A stretch of 64,000 nt of DNA from NCBI RefSeq assembly GCF_001949145.1, contig NW_019091364.1, positions 801,434 through 865,433 of the forward strand, in the 5' to 3' direction. The notes below the pieces were generated by a model that was not told the DNA's origin, ran no database searches, and saw only the letters and a list, made by a program, of their open reading frames with translations. Both the position numbers and the translations under genes were made by a program. The stretch is from Acanthaster planci. Lineage: Eukaryota > Echinodermata > Asteroidea > Valvatida > Acanthasteridae. Positions 10,825-25,192 of this stretch are shown one piece after another; position 1 is the stretch's first letter, and each line of letters starts with the position of its first letter.

Positions 10825-11215
10825 ATAAACCGAGATATATATGCAACCACACGTATGAAGCCAAACCACGATGGTTGTGTTTGTATTGCACATGCCCAAT
10901 GTGTATTAGACTCGCATTGCAGCCGTTTATCGATATATCAACAGTAAAAACACCATCAATTTGTGTGATTTGCGGTAGTCAAGCGGTTATGGCATAATGG
11001 TTTGTGATGCATGGGTGTGGGTTTGAATCACGGGTCGGAATTGTGGGGAGGGAGATTTTTTTTTTTAAGGAAAATAAAGCCCGAATGTTACTGGAGTCTA
11101 ATTTCACACATGAAGTTTTTATGGTTGGTTGAGCATCTAGATGTCATGCATTGTGCATGGTTGTGAACCGTGGTTTGGCTTCATACGTGTGATTGCAAAT
11201 ATAGCTCAATAAACC
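10825..11215. mobile_element. Foldback MITE-like element with 45-55 bp inverted ends
   Basis: The left end (about 10825-10880) contains ACGTATGAAGCCAAACCACG, and the right end (about 11158-11215) carries the same sequence inverted. Both arms extend outward through similar ATATATTTGCAA-CAC sequence and inward through a GGTTGTG/TGCACAATG region. A tRNA-like stretch lies between the arms. No coding capacity is present. Confidence 0.65.
10975..11038 (+). repeat. Degenerate tRNA-like sequence, possible SINE head
   Basis: The stretch resembles the internal RNA polymerase III promoter of a tRNA: an A-box-like TAGTCAAGCGGTTATGG and a B-box-like GGGTTTGAATCAC with plausible spacing. The stems do not pair well, so a working tRNA is unlikely. 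It sits inside the foldback element at 10825-11215. Confidence 0.35.
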
Positions 11216-13799
11216 CTAACAAACGTGTAACTGTTGAGAGCTAACTGTCGATCTGCGTAATCACTGGATTTCTGCACGATCTTATTATTCTTAATTTCGT
11301 GACTTGCCAACAGTTCTGGAATCAGCCAATTGCCTTGTCATTCAAATTTGTGGTTATGGATGGTTGTTTCAAAATGGTATTTAAGATTGAAGATTTTACA
11401 CAGAATTCAATGATAACATTAAGCCTGACGACGGACTGAGCACGCAGTCTGAAACGTTGAGTATACTCCCGGTTCCTTTCAGAACCACACAAACTCATAA
11501 GAGATACAGTCGACTCTCGTTAATATGAGGGTCTAGGGACTTGGGAGAAAATTAGCTCGTATTATCCGCAAAACCGCAGTCCCGCTCAACATACGTATAA
11601 CCAATCGACAGCAGGTAAAGCGTACATGTGTACAAGTACGCATAACTTTTTGTTTAAAGGCACATAGTATTGTTTTGTTACATGCATTTGATTTTTAAAA
11701 AGTTTGTTTATGAAAGTGAAATACAGTTTAATGAGTAAAGACTTGTAATAAAGAATAATTATAAAATGTAAGAACGGAGGAAGCGGAATTTCCACCAGTC
11801 ATGTCGATTCGGAGCAACACGTCCCCGGCCCCACACACTGTGATGAGATCCACATGCATGCATGTAACGAAAGTACATTAACATTTTAGTTGGTAATCAA
11901 CACCAGAGCTGTGCTTATTGTACATAAAAATGGCCAGAAACCAGCTGTTGGTGGTGTAGACAGCAGAGGCGTGATTTTTGAAAGAACAAAAATCATCCTT
12001 AATTGTCTTTTTTAGTAATTCTTGGCTGAAAATAACATGATTGGTCAATGCAGGATGAATGAGTTATAAATTGTGATTTTGATTGGCCAATAGGCCTACT
12101 GGGGCATTAATAATATTCACGATCTTAGTCAAAGCACGGTCCATGACAAAAACTTGCATTGTTGGAAGGATTCCCCCAATTTTTCTTCTCTGCCATACTT
12201 TAAACTTCGAAGGTTGTGAATATCTTCATCCCAAATCTATAATACAACACTCTGTGAGAAGAGGATGGCTTGAATTGGAATATGTAATAAACTGAGAGCA
12301 GAAGAACGTTTGCAGGTACGCTTCTCCCATTGGATTGTGTATAAAATGGATTGCTTTTTGTCATCCAAACCCGTAATGCATCATCAACGTCATTAAGGTT
12401 AATTTTTTTTCTCAGTGCAGTGGAACAGCATTGTCAGTGCCACGGAATGACCCAAAAAAATCAGATCTTAAGTTGATGTTGTCGTTAACCTGGACAATGA
12501 CTGACACCACTTACCACTGTTAGTTTTCCATACATGCCAACTTCAAGTGATATATTACCACCAGGCTGACAGTAACACGAGGCGCGGTACAAGTCATGGA
12601 GGAATGAAGAAGTCAACTACTTAGCCATAAGGAGCCGTCTAAAATTTTCAACATTTTCACAGTTGTACAAAGCGTAAGATCAGAAGAGGGCAGGGGGTCA
12701 TGGGCCGCGTATGACTTTTGGGGTCCTGTCAACACTGGTCAAATGTAGTAGAGCCTGGGGCACATGATCATGATGATACGTAAAACATGATTTGTCAATA
12801 TTTCAGGATACTGACAGAAAAATGTCGATAAGTACTAATTAAATTTGGGGGAGGGAGGGGGCCTTCAAACATGTCAAAATAGTACTCAAAGTACTACTAG
12901 GAAAATGATTAAATTTTGGACGACGCCTAACGTATGCCTACTTAGTGAAATACTACTAGGCCTACTAGTACTGGTAGTAGGCCTACGCAGTCTTACTACT
13001 GCTGGGCCGAATAGGCCGGGCGTGCTAAATCCTTTCTCCATTACTGGTTCTACCGTAGGCCGTAATTACTAAACGCCGTACGGTATACAAACACGTAAGG
13101 AAAATTCCCTCTGCACGTCCTCTTCTCTAACTCGAAATTTTACAACCTGTTTCACCTCACCTACCGTATACATCACTCTCCAGATCGGGACTTTGCGCGC
13201 TGTAATCTACGTGAACCACACAGCAATTCTACTGATAACAACGGCACAAAATGCTCAATCGGCCGTTTCTGAACACATCACACGTATGAAAGGTCACAGC
13301 TTCGAGGTCACGATTGAACTGCGCCTGCGTATATTATGGGGCCATGACTTTCAGCCAATCAACAAAAGCAAAGCACCATCACATGATCGTGTACGATATC
13401 CATCGCAATGTATCAGGTGACCTACTTATTTATGTTTATGTCACATGCCGGAGACGCATTGCACTGAGGCTTGATCGGAACCATTATCTTGAAAAACAAA
13501 CTTATCCATCGACATTCGGATGTATTGCGATCCTTTGTTTTGTTGCACATCTTATTAATGGAAGAAACAAAATTTAGAGATGAAAAATGCAAACCAACAT
13601 GACAATGTTACAGTTCGGCATTTTCATTTTACACTCCAGACAAAATCATCGGCTGTCACTGCTACTAGGATGGAAATAACAGGCCGACCTCATCAATCTT
13701 CTAACTTGAGGTTGAATTTTGAATTATCATTTTATTGTTTCTTTAGAAAAGAGACTGGTAAAGACAAAATGATTATCTGATATTGTAAGCATTTAATAA
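11216..13799. other. Non-coding interval between INSIG and the phosphatase, left part
   Basis: I see no exon. It holds a short conserved-looking hairpin at about 11424-11456, an SRE-like motif at 13152 and a stretch rich in AGGCCT/TACTACTAG words at about 12955-13070. Confidence 0.4.
13152..13160 (+). promoter_or_regulatory. SRE-like motif TCACCTCAC
   Basis: It matches the core of the SREBP site (TCACCCCAC) at eight of nine positions. INSIG genes are SREBP targets in vertebrates, which makes a site upstream of INSIG plausible, but one short match is weak evidence and the transcription start is unknown. Confidence 0.2.
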
Positions 13800-14230
13800 C
13801 GGATATTTTAGCAACTTTATGACGTAACGAGCGACTGCTTTTATTGCTCTCTGCGGACGAGAGCTACATGTCGCGCGCTGAGCTCTGTTGGCTTATTATG
13901 CCGCCCTCAATCAAGTTTACTAACCGCGCGAATCTGTGGCGCTAATCGTTAACCTGCGCAAACAGAGCCGCAAATAATTTAGGGCGCCCTCTATCAACCT
14001 TGCTGCAACTCGGTCTAATTTGCCTAATTATTTTAAGGAGCTTCTGTCTCCATCCTCAACTCACAAGCAAGACCTTTTCTCTTAATGTTTGTTGGTTAAG
14101 TTACCGGGCAATTGTTCTTTTTTTCCTTTCCCCTTTTTTTTAATACTTCGTTAAAAAGCAAATTTCAGTTGAGGACAGGTGCATGCATACGTCTCGCGTA
14201 CGTGCGCAGTGTCCTATATAGTGCCCCATA
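13800..14230. promoter_or_regulatory. CpG-rich candidate divergent promoter for INSIG (-) and the phosphatase (+)
   Basis: This is the most CpG-dense stretch between the two divergent genes, with TCGCGCGC, CCGCGCG, GGGCGCC and a CRE-like TGACGTAA at 13820. A TATATA occurs at about 14215. The position fits a shared or paired promoter, but no first exon can be proved from sequence. Confidence 0.35.
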
Positions 14231-17200
14231 AGCTTCATTTTCGCTGGTGCTCTGCTAGCTTCCTGTGGCATTTTTATTAGCAGTATGGTAAAGTACATGT
14301 ACAGTGCATGTGTGATGAATTTGGAAACCAGTGCTTGTCATGTTAAACATTAACATTTTCACAGCTAAATGCGAGCGGAACTTTTTAGGACGAAACCGAT
14401 TTTCTCGCATTCTGTTGAAGTCATTCGCTCCAAAATTGGATATATAGGGAGGTCAGTCACAGCACAAAGACACGTACGTAAGTTCTTGGCTTGTCTGTTT
14501 AGCAGCGTGTGTTTTGTGGGAAATTTGTGTGGACGTGCAACCCAAAGCAAGGAACGTGTACTGTATCACTATCATGTATGGCTGTTCGATGGGTAGGCCT
14601 TGTCAGTAATATGTAAATAGGCCTACGCGTGCAGTGTACGGAGTAAACTCAAGACGAGCAACCATTCTCAACTTGTTGCATTTCTTGACAGGGATCAGGG
14701 CATACGTGGAATCGCTCTGTTTGAAATACTTGCATACCACTTCTTTTTACATTAACCTTAACCATGCTGAACCCAGCAAGGTTATGGTTAATGCTGGATT
14801 TCAATGGTCCCTAGGGGGTTAGGGTTAAGGCATGTGAGCAAAGTATGTTGATAAGAAAACCTGAAGAAAAATGTAAAAAATTTTCTATTTTTAATACAAT
14901 TTAGCAATCAGAATGTTTAGCTCAACAGTAATGATGTCTGCACTACCATGACGACAGTACATTCCTTTCTTTAGCCTGTTTTTTAGTCATTTGTTTCTTG
15001 TTTTTAATGCTGTTTAAAAAAAAATTTTTATACTATAATTTATAGGGTTAGTCTTGGATGGCATGCAAGAACGTCAAATCGCCTGCTTAAGTTCTTGGAA
15101 GTGTCTAGCCTAGTTTGTTTAGGCCTAGATTACAGTGGAAGTTGTGAAATGCTTTCTGTCAGTAATGGGAATGTTTTGACAAAATTAACTGAAATTCATT
15201 AGGAAAGGCCCTAAATGGGTATTTTGAAATCAAATTTCTTGATAACAGAAGGATCCTTGGAATTTTATCATCACTTAAAAATATTTTGGAAAGAGTCCCA
15301 TGTACATGTACTGACAACACTAATTTTCCCTTAAAAAGTTATAACAGCCCTCCGGAAGTGAAACAGTTAAGAAATGTCCGAAGCATTTACTTAGAAAACA
15401 CTCGGGTATTGTCAGTTTTTTTTCATACAAGTCTCATAAGTTTGTGCATGGGGGCATCTTAGTGTTTTCCTTGTAATACAGAGCTCTTTTGTCTTTCCAA
15501 CATTTTTTCGCCTTCATAACTGAAACATTATACTTCATATATTTGTATTGAAATCTCCCACAATTTGATGTAATACACAGTCAAATTCTCATTGTAATTT
15601 TTCTACAAATGAAATTAGGAACCTTTAAAACATGCTGGACAATATGCCATTATTCCAAGCATGTTCCAACAGAGGCTTCATATTTCCCATAGTCTCTGGG
15701 ACCAGTGATTTTCCTGAGCATGGTATTCAGACTGTAGCCTCCCCTTCTCCCCCAAGGCAAGGCACTTCCATTTCACAATCACAACAGTCCAGGAGAGAGA
15801 GGTCTCTTGTTGTATGCTGTTCACACCACTTCTGCACTTAGACCACACATGGAGGATATGACCTCAGAGTGTCAAGGTCACTGCTTGTGCCCCAGGCTCC
15901 AACATTAACTCAGTGAATGTTTGAAGCGTGACCCAACATCCAACTCAAAAGATAAAGTACCCAGGTACAGCCATTTGTCTGCAAAATTTTCGTGTCGTAT
16001 TATTTTATATTTCCTTTTTATAGTGCCTCAACTATTTAGGACATAGAAGTGCACAAATGCAGGTAAAAGAAAACAAAGGAATATTTAAATGTTGCTGTAA
16101 AATCAGGAACTTTTTGTTGACGTGCTACTTCAGTGAGTCTTGTCTTTTTCCAGACTCTTCCTGTGTTTTAGTCGGTGTTTCATCTTCAGTGATGATGTTC
16201 ATCAACTTTTACAAGCGTTTTCATACTGATTCTAATGGGTTTCACGTTCGGTTCAGTCACCTAATCCTGGACCATGAGTCATGTCTGATATTCAACGTAT
16301 GGGGAAGGGGGAATAGGGAAGGGGGGGGGGATTGGGGAAAACGATGGGTACACAGGGAAATGAATCACAGGGTATGCTTATCAAGCGCCTGATCCAACAA
16401 CAGGAAGCGCGGTCCTTAGACATTTCCAGCTGCTGAACTAAACCCATAAGTTTACCCACTGGTCATTTGCTGATTCAGTTGAAACGTCGCTCAAAATGTA
16501 GTTATGTACATTTCACTTTGTACTGAAAGAGTTTGTAATATCTGTGATATATATGTATACAGGCATATTGTGAAATAGTTGCATTTTTTAAAAATTTTTT
16601 TCTGCATAAAGTTTAAAAAAAAGAAACCGTGTCCTATCAGGCCCCCCAAAAAACAGTTCTTCCAATTACTGGCTCTCAGAAATTGGGTCAGTAGGTCGGA
16701 AATTTTTTTTTTTGGGGGGGACAGTTTTTTTGTGCTGATTGAATGGCATAAATGGGGACAACAGCTACCAAAACTTGCCTCAAAAGAGATAACTTAACTT
16801 GCCTTAATCTATGTTAAAATTTCTAAAGTTGAGGATTCTTAAGAATTGCGGACAATGTACACCACTCACTATGCACAAGGCAATGTTGATTACCATCGTT
16901 AAAACTTCATTCAGTTTTCTTCATTTGACGGCCAGTTTTTAGCTTTCAATAAGGGTACGGGTATAGCGTAATCAGCCAGTTTTTGTGATAGCTTTCATGT
17001 ACACACACATGTACTATGTGCTGTATAGAGCTTTATTGACTGTTATAGTGTGTATAAAATTACCGGAATACTTTGATTGACATTTTAAATTCATATGTAA
17101 ACACCAGTAAGCAAACGTACATGTAGCTGAGTTAAACCCTTGTTTGGCAAGTCATGGTAATGTTTGTCATTTGTAAAGCCTGTGCCAACACAACATTTTA

Positions 17201-20200
17201 ATAATGAAACAAGTTTTAAGGACATCCTTGCTTCACCTGGCCTTTAACCCCAACTTTGTGTTAATGACACACAAAAAAGTTGAACCATTCTCAGAGACTC
17301 GCTTTATACACTGAATGACATTTCCCAGATAATAACAATTGGATACAGTTCTGTGAGACATTTTTACTAGATTCCAATTTCCCAAAGAAATTTGTGGCAT
17401 CAAGTCCTAAGAAATGATTGATGACCTATCCCTAATTGATAAAGTCCCCTCCCCCTCTCATTTTTTCTTCCCCTGTCTCCTTTACCCTTATCCCTTCCAT
17501 CCCAACCGCTGAATTCTGAAGCAAGAACCGCACCTGAATATTCCTTGACCACATATTGGGGAGTTCTGACACCGTTATCATGGCTCAGCCAGGGGAATCC
17601 AACACATTGGTTTGGCACACGTGTCGCACAGATCTGCACAGTTGAGTCGCTTCATCTCGGTTCAGAAATAGAACTCTCATTTTTAAATGGTTTCCCATAC
17701 CACAGCATCCGACTTGTGACTCACGGTTCCTTCCAAGACACATGCAAGTCATTACCAACAAGCGTCCCATTTAGTCTGCAGTTTGTACCTGTAGGAAGGT
17801 AAGGGCTTGGGCCGTATTGCACGTTGTACATCAGGTAAATTGAATCATTGCCGGGAATAAACTGGATTGTTACCCTAATGTGCTCAAATCGTTGGCCATT
17901 GTTTGTGGAGGTCAACTCTAAAGAGCCGCTAATTGCCCTTATTTAAACATGCAAGGAAGCTGAACTGTGTTCATTTAAACACAATTTCAAAGTGAACATT
18001 TTTGCTTAAATTCAAGCAGTTGTCCCAAGCAAGCCTACGTATTTCATTTTAATAACCGTAGTTAGCACGAATGTTGCTTTTTCTCCCCTGAGCAACAGAT
18101 GTTCTGCTAACCTAAATGAAGAACTGAACTAGCTGGAATGTAATGTGATATGCCTATGTAATTGTGTGAGTCATTATCAGCAGAGTGTTACCATACAAAA
18201 TGTTAGAAATTAATACATGTAGTTTGGTGTGCAGTATTTTCAACCTGCAGGCAAGATGTGCTGCTAAGTTCATTAAATGTAGAATTCTTGGTAATTAATT
18301 TGGTGTCAAAGCCAATGTTATCTTTATTTATCAGTACTATACACTGTATGTGTATGTTTACCAAGTTCTGAAGGAAAAAAACCAACATGATACACCTGCT
18401 GCATTGTCTCTTTCAGGCAGCAAGATGCTCATGTCCACTGCTCCGCATCACCTTTCATTTCTACCTTGATTTTTTTCCTTCTTCGTTCTGTCATCTTGCC
18501 GTATCGTCCCACCTCATAAAAACCCCCAGTCTGACCAGAGGTCTAATCAGCGAGCTAACTGCCAGTGCTAGCCAGTGTTGTGCTCCAGCTTTCCTCATTT
18601 CCCCCCTCCCCTCCGCTGGTGATTATCACCGCTCATTTGTCCTCACGGTGTTCACCATTTGCTATTTTCTGCCAACCCCTCACTCTTCCTTATTTCTCCC
18701 TTGGGCCATGAAATTGCTGCATTATTATGGACCGACAGGCTGATTTAATCTCTGTCATGGATGTTTTCTTAAGCAAAGTTTGATCATTCATAGGTCCTCC
18801 TTCATTTTGGATTTGTCCAGCATAGAAATATACTCATAAATTTCAGACATCTTGCCATAAATTTAATTGTTTTGACCAGTACCACTCATATCATTAAGAA
18901 CCCACATGCACGGTGCCGCTGGGCTGCATGTACATGTCTGACTACTGTATGTACATGTACATGTAATCTTACTACGTACATGTTGTACAGAGCGCTTCAC
19001 TCCAATTTTGAGAGCTTCAGTTATTTTTAGCTACATGAAGAATCACAGAAGACTGTTGTGTTTAGTCGTTTTCTGTGATACTGTGTTGTGTGAGTAAATG
19101 TGCCTCTTCTACCACGCACTCATTTCAAGCACAAGATTTTCAGTCAATTTTGCACTTCAAATGTAAGCTGTGATGGAATAAATTTGGGCCAAACATGAAC
19201 AGATTAGATTTTTTTTCTGTAACACTCTGGCTCCTGTGCACATGGGGTGTATTACAATGTATCAATTACCGAAAGGCACCTGTTACACTTTGTGACAGTG
19301 TTTCTCCAGTGGACTTCTGCTGTTATTCTTAGCAACGTCTGTATTTTCATTGTGTCAAAGAAAAAGTACACAGACATCCTCGAAACATGTTCGTAATTCT
19401 GTCATGAGAAAACAGAACCTGAGTATATTGTCGGCAGAAAGTCCCTGATTAAGAGTCCCAAGCCAAATCATTATTTCTTGGGGGAGAGGGACTGGAACCT
19501 GTTTCTGTGGAAGTAACAATTAACATTACCCGCAGCTGTCATGAATCAGAATGGACAACTCTTTCCTCTTAAGTCTCATAAATTTCCACTCTTCCCATTT
19601 CCCCCTATATTATCCTAGGTCACCCTGGGAACAAGTGTAATTATTTCCTTGATGTCTTCATTTATCATCCCTACACAGGATCACTGGGTTCAAGTGTAGT
19701 GTGTCACAGCCAGTTGTAATTCCGCCTGTACCCTTCGTTTGCCATTGTCCTTGTTGCATGGTCGATTTCACCCCGAGTCTGTGATCTCACCACCAAGGAA
19801 TGCTTTTCAATGCCATATAGTCTCCATGGAACATGGCGGTGTACAGTATACAATGCGTGCATATCACAGATGCCTGTGTACACAGAGGTGTACATGTGCG
19901 TGTACATGAACGCAGCATTCTGTTGTATCGGTGCTGTTGTTGGGGACTAGTCCAATCACACAGGCACATAGAAATGCCAGGCTTCAGTCACTTGCTTTCA
20001 ATCTCATTTGGACAAATTGTATGCAACAATAGCTTTTCTGGCATTGTATCCATACATTGTATTCATACATTTCCTGTCCTGAGTTTGTGTAGCACAGGAA
20101 AGTCCTCTTTAGTGTCTGTTCACTTCACAGTGTGTTGACACAAATGCATATAACAACACTCCTTGGATCTTTTCCAAGAAGATAGCTAATGCAGGTGATG

Positions 20201-22574
20201 GACAAAGTCCGTCTCCAAAATGGTGAGAGGAGGTCAAACCCTTTTTTGAAACACCGTGATACCGAGTCTATTTTGTAAATTTATGTCAATTTAGATAGTC
20301 GTGATTTATGAATATTTCCTGTTATGGCATACTGATATGCTTCAATGATGTACACGCAAAATAAATTGTCAAACAGGCCTTTTTGTCAGCACACACGTGC
20401 ATGTACATGTATTATAAATAAATGTATATATGGAAAAGAAATTGCATCGTCAGTTCTCGCAGCAACACTGAAATCTTACTCAATCAATTCAATAGACAAA
20501 ATTAATCATTTCAATTAACAGGTGTATGTACTTTGCACACATCCATTTACCTGTACATAAGGCCCCATACATGTACGTACATATGTACATGTACATGTTG
20601 TAAGGGTACTTTACATGTACATGAATTTTTTTGTTTAACCAGCGGAAATGAGAATTTCATTTTGTACCCGATCAAATGCCAATCCATTCATTTGTTCAGC
20701 CATTTCAGCTATCCCCCCCAACAACACGTTGTTAAACTATTCAACAGCCTTCCTTCTTATTCCAATCCTAGCCCTGGGCGGGGATTGAGTATTATTAAAT
20801 AGAGGGTGGGAGGTTTGCAGTGAAATTTGTTTTTCCTGTCGGTCGTTTCAGGTTAGTACAGGTGTAATGCGCCGGGGGAATTGGAAAGACTGAATAGATT
20901 ATTGTATGTCTGAAGATTATTATTTTGAGATTTGGGCTAGGTTATCCTAATGCCTCACCCAAACAAATTATATTCTGGCAAGGTTTTTGGCAACTCCAGA
21001 AAGTTGTCCCCGCAACCCAAGTGCGATCAAACACACAAACAAATAGCGGGGCACAATGAGGCAACCAACCAACAAACTTGTCCAATAAGCAAGAGGTTAA
21101 CTGTTGTTTGGGGTCAGTTGTCAGCACCTTTTTTTTTTTGGTAAATTTAAAATAATCTTATGCTTTATGTGTACAGAATTTTGTTTGATGCCTTTGCTTA
21201 AAGATTGAAAAGTTACAGCCATGGTACATCATGTGTGTGACTGGGGAGTTTTTCAAACTTCTATGAGGTCGTACGCCACAAATTATCAGATTCCTCAAAA
21301 AAACACAAGAGCATTTTTCAGTCAAATTGAATTCTATTCTCCACTAGTGAGAGACTCTCTTGCCATGGCAAGAGTGAAATTGAAGTCCTTGAAGAGAGTC
21401 GTCAGGAGGAGAGACAGCTGTTGCTTGATTGAGGGGGTGTTTGGATTGTTGTCAAGTGTCACTGCACAGCTCCAAGACACACTTGTCTTCACCCTCACCC
21501 AGAACGAAGGGGCCAAGGGGATTGTGGAATACCATCCTGATATATACATGTTCATGTGCCTTCGTTTTGGCAAATACAGTGTGCACACCACAAACTGACT
21601 AGAAATGTACTTTATTATCAGTTAGCTTTGCTTTTTAAATTTTTGTCCAGTTCGGAAAATTTCGCAGTGTTAACCCCAGTCCAGGTGCGTGAAAGATACT
21701 TGCATGAGAGTCGCAGGACCTAGGAACAGTGAAATGTACGTACATTGTTCATGTACTGTAATCGTTTACTAACGTGCTCCACACAAGTTGTGACAGTGTT
21801 GCATCATTCCTCTGAATGAGCAATTACAAGTCCACTCTAAAAAGTGAACTTATCCATTATTCATTGAAACGCTCTGAAAATATTCTGCACCTTAACACAA
21901 TCAGACAAGTTTATGAAACCCCCAACCTGCTGTCCGCACAGTTTGAGTTCAGTTCACCCACAGAAAATCATAACTTCAAAACTTGGTCGAGTTAGATGTG
22001 TACCTCCGTACTAGTCTCACCTGATCACATACATGTACTGGTACGTGTATTATCTAATATCTTGTTTAGTTGTGTTCTGGAGGTGAGCAGGAAAAGACTT
22101 ATCCATTCGGGTCATTCTGTAAATTAGGGGTCGACTTTGTTTGGCGTCTCAGTCACACCTGACATATGATTTTGTAAAATCAGAACGGATTTTCCAATTT
22201 CAAGAGTGATGAATTTATGCAAATTAATACCTGGCAAACAAATAGAAATAGTTTGAAATCAATTTCCAGTGATATATCCTGCCAAATGACACAGGTCAGA
22301 TGTAACAAGGACACAAAATTGTCACATTTTTGAACCCTGAATTTATAGAATGACCCGCTTGTCATTTGTTTACACACACTTGTCCTGAACTTGTCCCAGC
22401 TAGTCTAACCTGATGCCATCAGTCATGACATGTCCCAACCACCCATCCCTCCCGGTCATCCCAGCATAGGCACAGTAGCTCCCCCCTCCCACCCCCCACT
22501 GGGGAATGATCCAACACCTGCTAGAGTCTGTAGAGGTCCCTTGTTTACACTGTAGGGTGGCCTTCTTACTGTAT

Positions 22575-22664
22575 GTATGTACATGTACAGTATACATGTA
22601 CATGTACACTGTACATGTATGTACATGTACAGTATACATGTACATGTACACTGTACATGTATGT
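22575..22664. repeat. Two-copy 42-bp repeat made of ACATGTAC palindromes
   Basis: Two perfect 42-bp copies start at 22575 and 22617 and a third begins at 22659. Each unit is itself built from ACATGTAC and GTATAC blocks and is nearly self-complementary, so both strands give similar translated shadows. Confidence 0.9.
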
Positions 22665-25135
22665 AGGCCCTTCTGGTGTACTCCACACCATAGAGCTACA
22701 ACCCAACAAAGCTGTAATTTCCTGCCACAGCCATTTCTCTCCCCTGACCCCAGCTGACCCATTTTGTGGTTGGGACACCAACCTTACTTCCTGTTTCCCA
22801 TATTTATTTCATGGCTCTGTGTCAGTTGAGCACACGTGTACCTAAACATGTACATGTAAGTACATGCACTATTACCTTTACTTGTTAATGTTAGGGACAG
22901 TTACATGTACATGTCCACTGTAGGTCTGCATATTTACTGGTTTCTGTGAATGCTGCAGGTATGTATTTTCAGATTACTTGACCAGTTTGAATATTCTTTC
23001 AGTCTTTACAACATGTCAATAAACCATTGATATCCTCTAGATTTATTCAAATAAAATAGTTTGATAGTCTACCAGTAATGTACAGTTCATAAAACCATGA
23101 TAAAACATCATGTACCTCTATGTACGTGTACGTGAATGAAATCTTCTGCTAATTAGTAAACTATACTTGACCACAAATTCCATTTCTTTTCCTGTTAAAA
23201 CACCACTCGAATGTGTCGAAGTTTTTGTAGACAGCACATCATAAAAGCTGGTGATCTTCTGTTTCAAGAATACTGATTTCCAAATAAAAGCAGTTTTTCT
23301 GGGTTAGTTTTCAACCATTACATCAGCTTGTAAAAACAGGTAGCGTTACCCTTAAGCTTAATTCAATTGAGACCAGCCAGAGGCAGGGCCCAAGTCACGA
23401 GTTTGTGGCTTTCTGTTCCAAAATCCAGTCAAGAAATTGCAGGGTTTGGAAGCCACTGGTATTTGTTTTCCCACCCACATGTTTGTGGCCATGCCCTATG
23501 TTTCCTCGAAACATTGTTTTGTGGCGTGACATTCACCAAAAAAATAGACAAGCTTTTACTAGGGGGGGACAGTGGTTCTGTGAAGTATACAAGCCATACA
23601 GTGGCCGTAAATAATGTTACGTGGCCACAGAATTACAGCAGTTGTTTTGTTTTATTAGAGGCTACTGACATGTAAACTGAGCGATGGTTTAGCATGAAAA
23701 CCCTAGTGATTACTTCTGTCTGCTTCTCCGTAACCCTCTTCCATTCTCCTTACCCTCCAATTCAGACGAAAAACAAAACGGCCTTTGATTTGTTTGTTGT
23801 TTATCTTTTTGATTTACATTGAGGTGAGAATTGCAGACCTTGCACTAGAGATTTTTCCTCTCTTTTGACAGATTTCTATGGTCTAGATTATTCAGAATTT
23901 TTTTTTAAAATAGATTTTGCCTCCTGTCCTTGTGGTTTTTGTTGTTTTTCAAAGAAACCCAAATTTTGTGTTTGAGTTGTCACAAAACACTGAACAATTA
24001 TTGTAAATATGAGACGACATTCAAAAATGCAACAAAATAACTGCTCTGTTCGTGCCAGTTTAAACCAGCCTTATATCTACATGTACCCTGACGTTCATTA
24101 TTAAACTCTCAGTTCCAATAAAGTCATGTCTGCTACACGTCCATGTCCATGTACCTACGCACATCACACCAACCCCCCACACATTCTGACATGACCCTCA
24201 GCATGCAGGTAACTCACTCCATGCATATACATAAATCTGCTCAATCTGATTATTGATAAATTGATTGGAGATGGGACAGTGCTTTGCAGCCTGTAGGCCT
24301 CATCTTCCGACCATTAGGCCTGTCCGACATCAGGCCAGTCTAGCGTAATAATGCGCTCCAATTGAGTGGCTGCGGTTTAGCGGTTCTTCCGTCTCCTCTC
24401 TCTTTCTCCTTTTTTTTTCTGTACAGTTATATCTGTGTCTGGTTCCAAGCTTGACATGGTCTGACGATCACATCGATATTGGTGAAATCCAAACCTGTCA
24501 TATTAGGGCCCCTATTTGACCATCATACACCTACACATTGGCACACAGGTAGATGTTCTTATGAATTATGTGAATAGGAAAATTCAGCTTGAGAAAGGTA
24601 CTTGCTGCCTTACTGGTTAATCAGTCATACCCCATAAATTCATGAAGACCACTTCCTACAATGTTGCCTCAACCAAGTCAACATTTTGTGACCAAATATT
24701 GAATGCTAATATGTAGGACGGAATCTCCCCAACTACGTCTTCACTGTATTCATAAGCTTAAGTTTATGTACACTGTAGGTACAGTTTTTCAGGCTGCTTA
24801 ATATGGACAGTAGACAGGTACAGGTACATGCAGGGAACGTATCATGCACTGTACATGTTTGTTCTTCATTTGCCCTTGTTAGTGACCGTAGTGTAGTTCC
24901 TATCTGCAGTATTTCCACAGACAACCCAGGACAGATGGCCTTGTCTTGAGATCTGACTGAGTTCCGATCTGTCAATTGTTTCAGCCTTGTCATTTAGACT
25001 TTTTATTACTTGCCATGGATATATCATGTCAGTGTTTATGTGTACTGTACACCTGTCCATACATACATGCACCTGTCTTACCTCAGTACATAATTTGTTC
25101 CTTTCTCCCTGAGATTTAAAGTTTTTGCCAGATAC

Positions 25136-25192
25136 ACGTACATGTACCGGTACATGTAGACATGTACATGTACTAATACGTACATACATGTA
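25136..25192. repeat. ACATGTAC-rich patch
   Basis: ACATGTAC/TACATGTA words are packed almost end to end. Similar patches occur at 20560-20625 and 29092-29190. They read as part of the dispersed low-complexity background of this genome. Confidence 0.7.

Noticed and set aside
14805-14830. Interstitial telomere repeat (GGGTTAGGGTTAAGG)
   Set aside because: Only two units are present, next to a small AACC/GGTT palindrome; too short to claim a telomeric origin.
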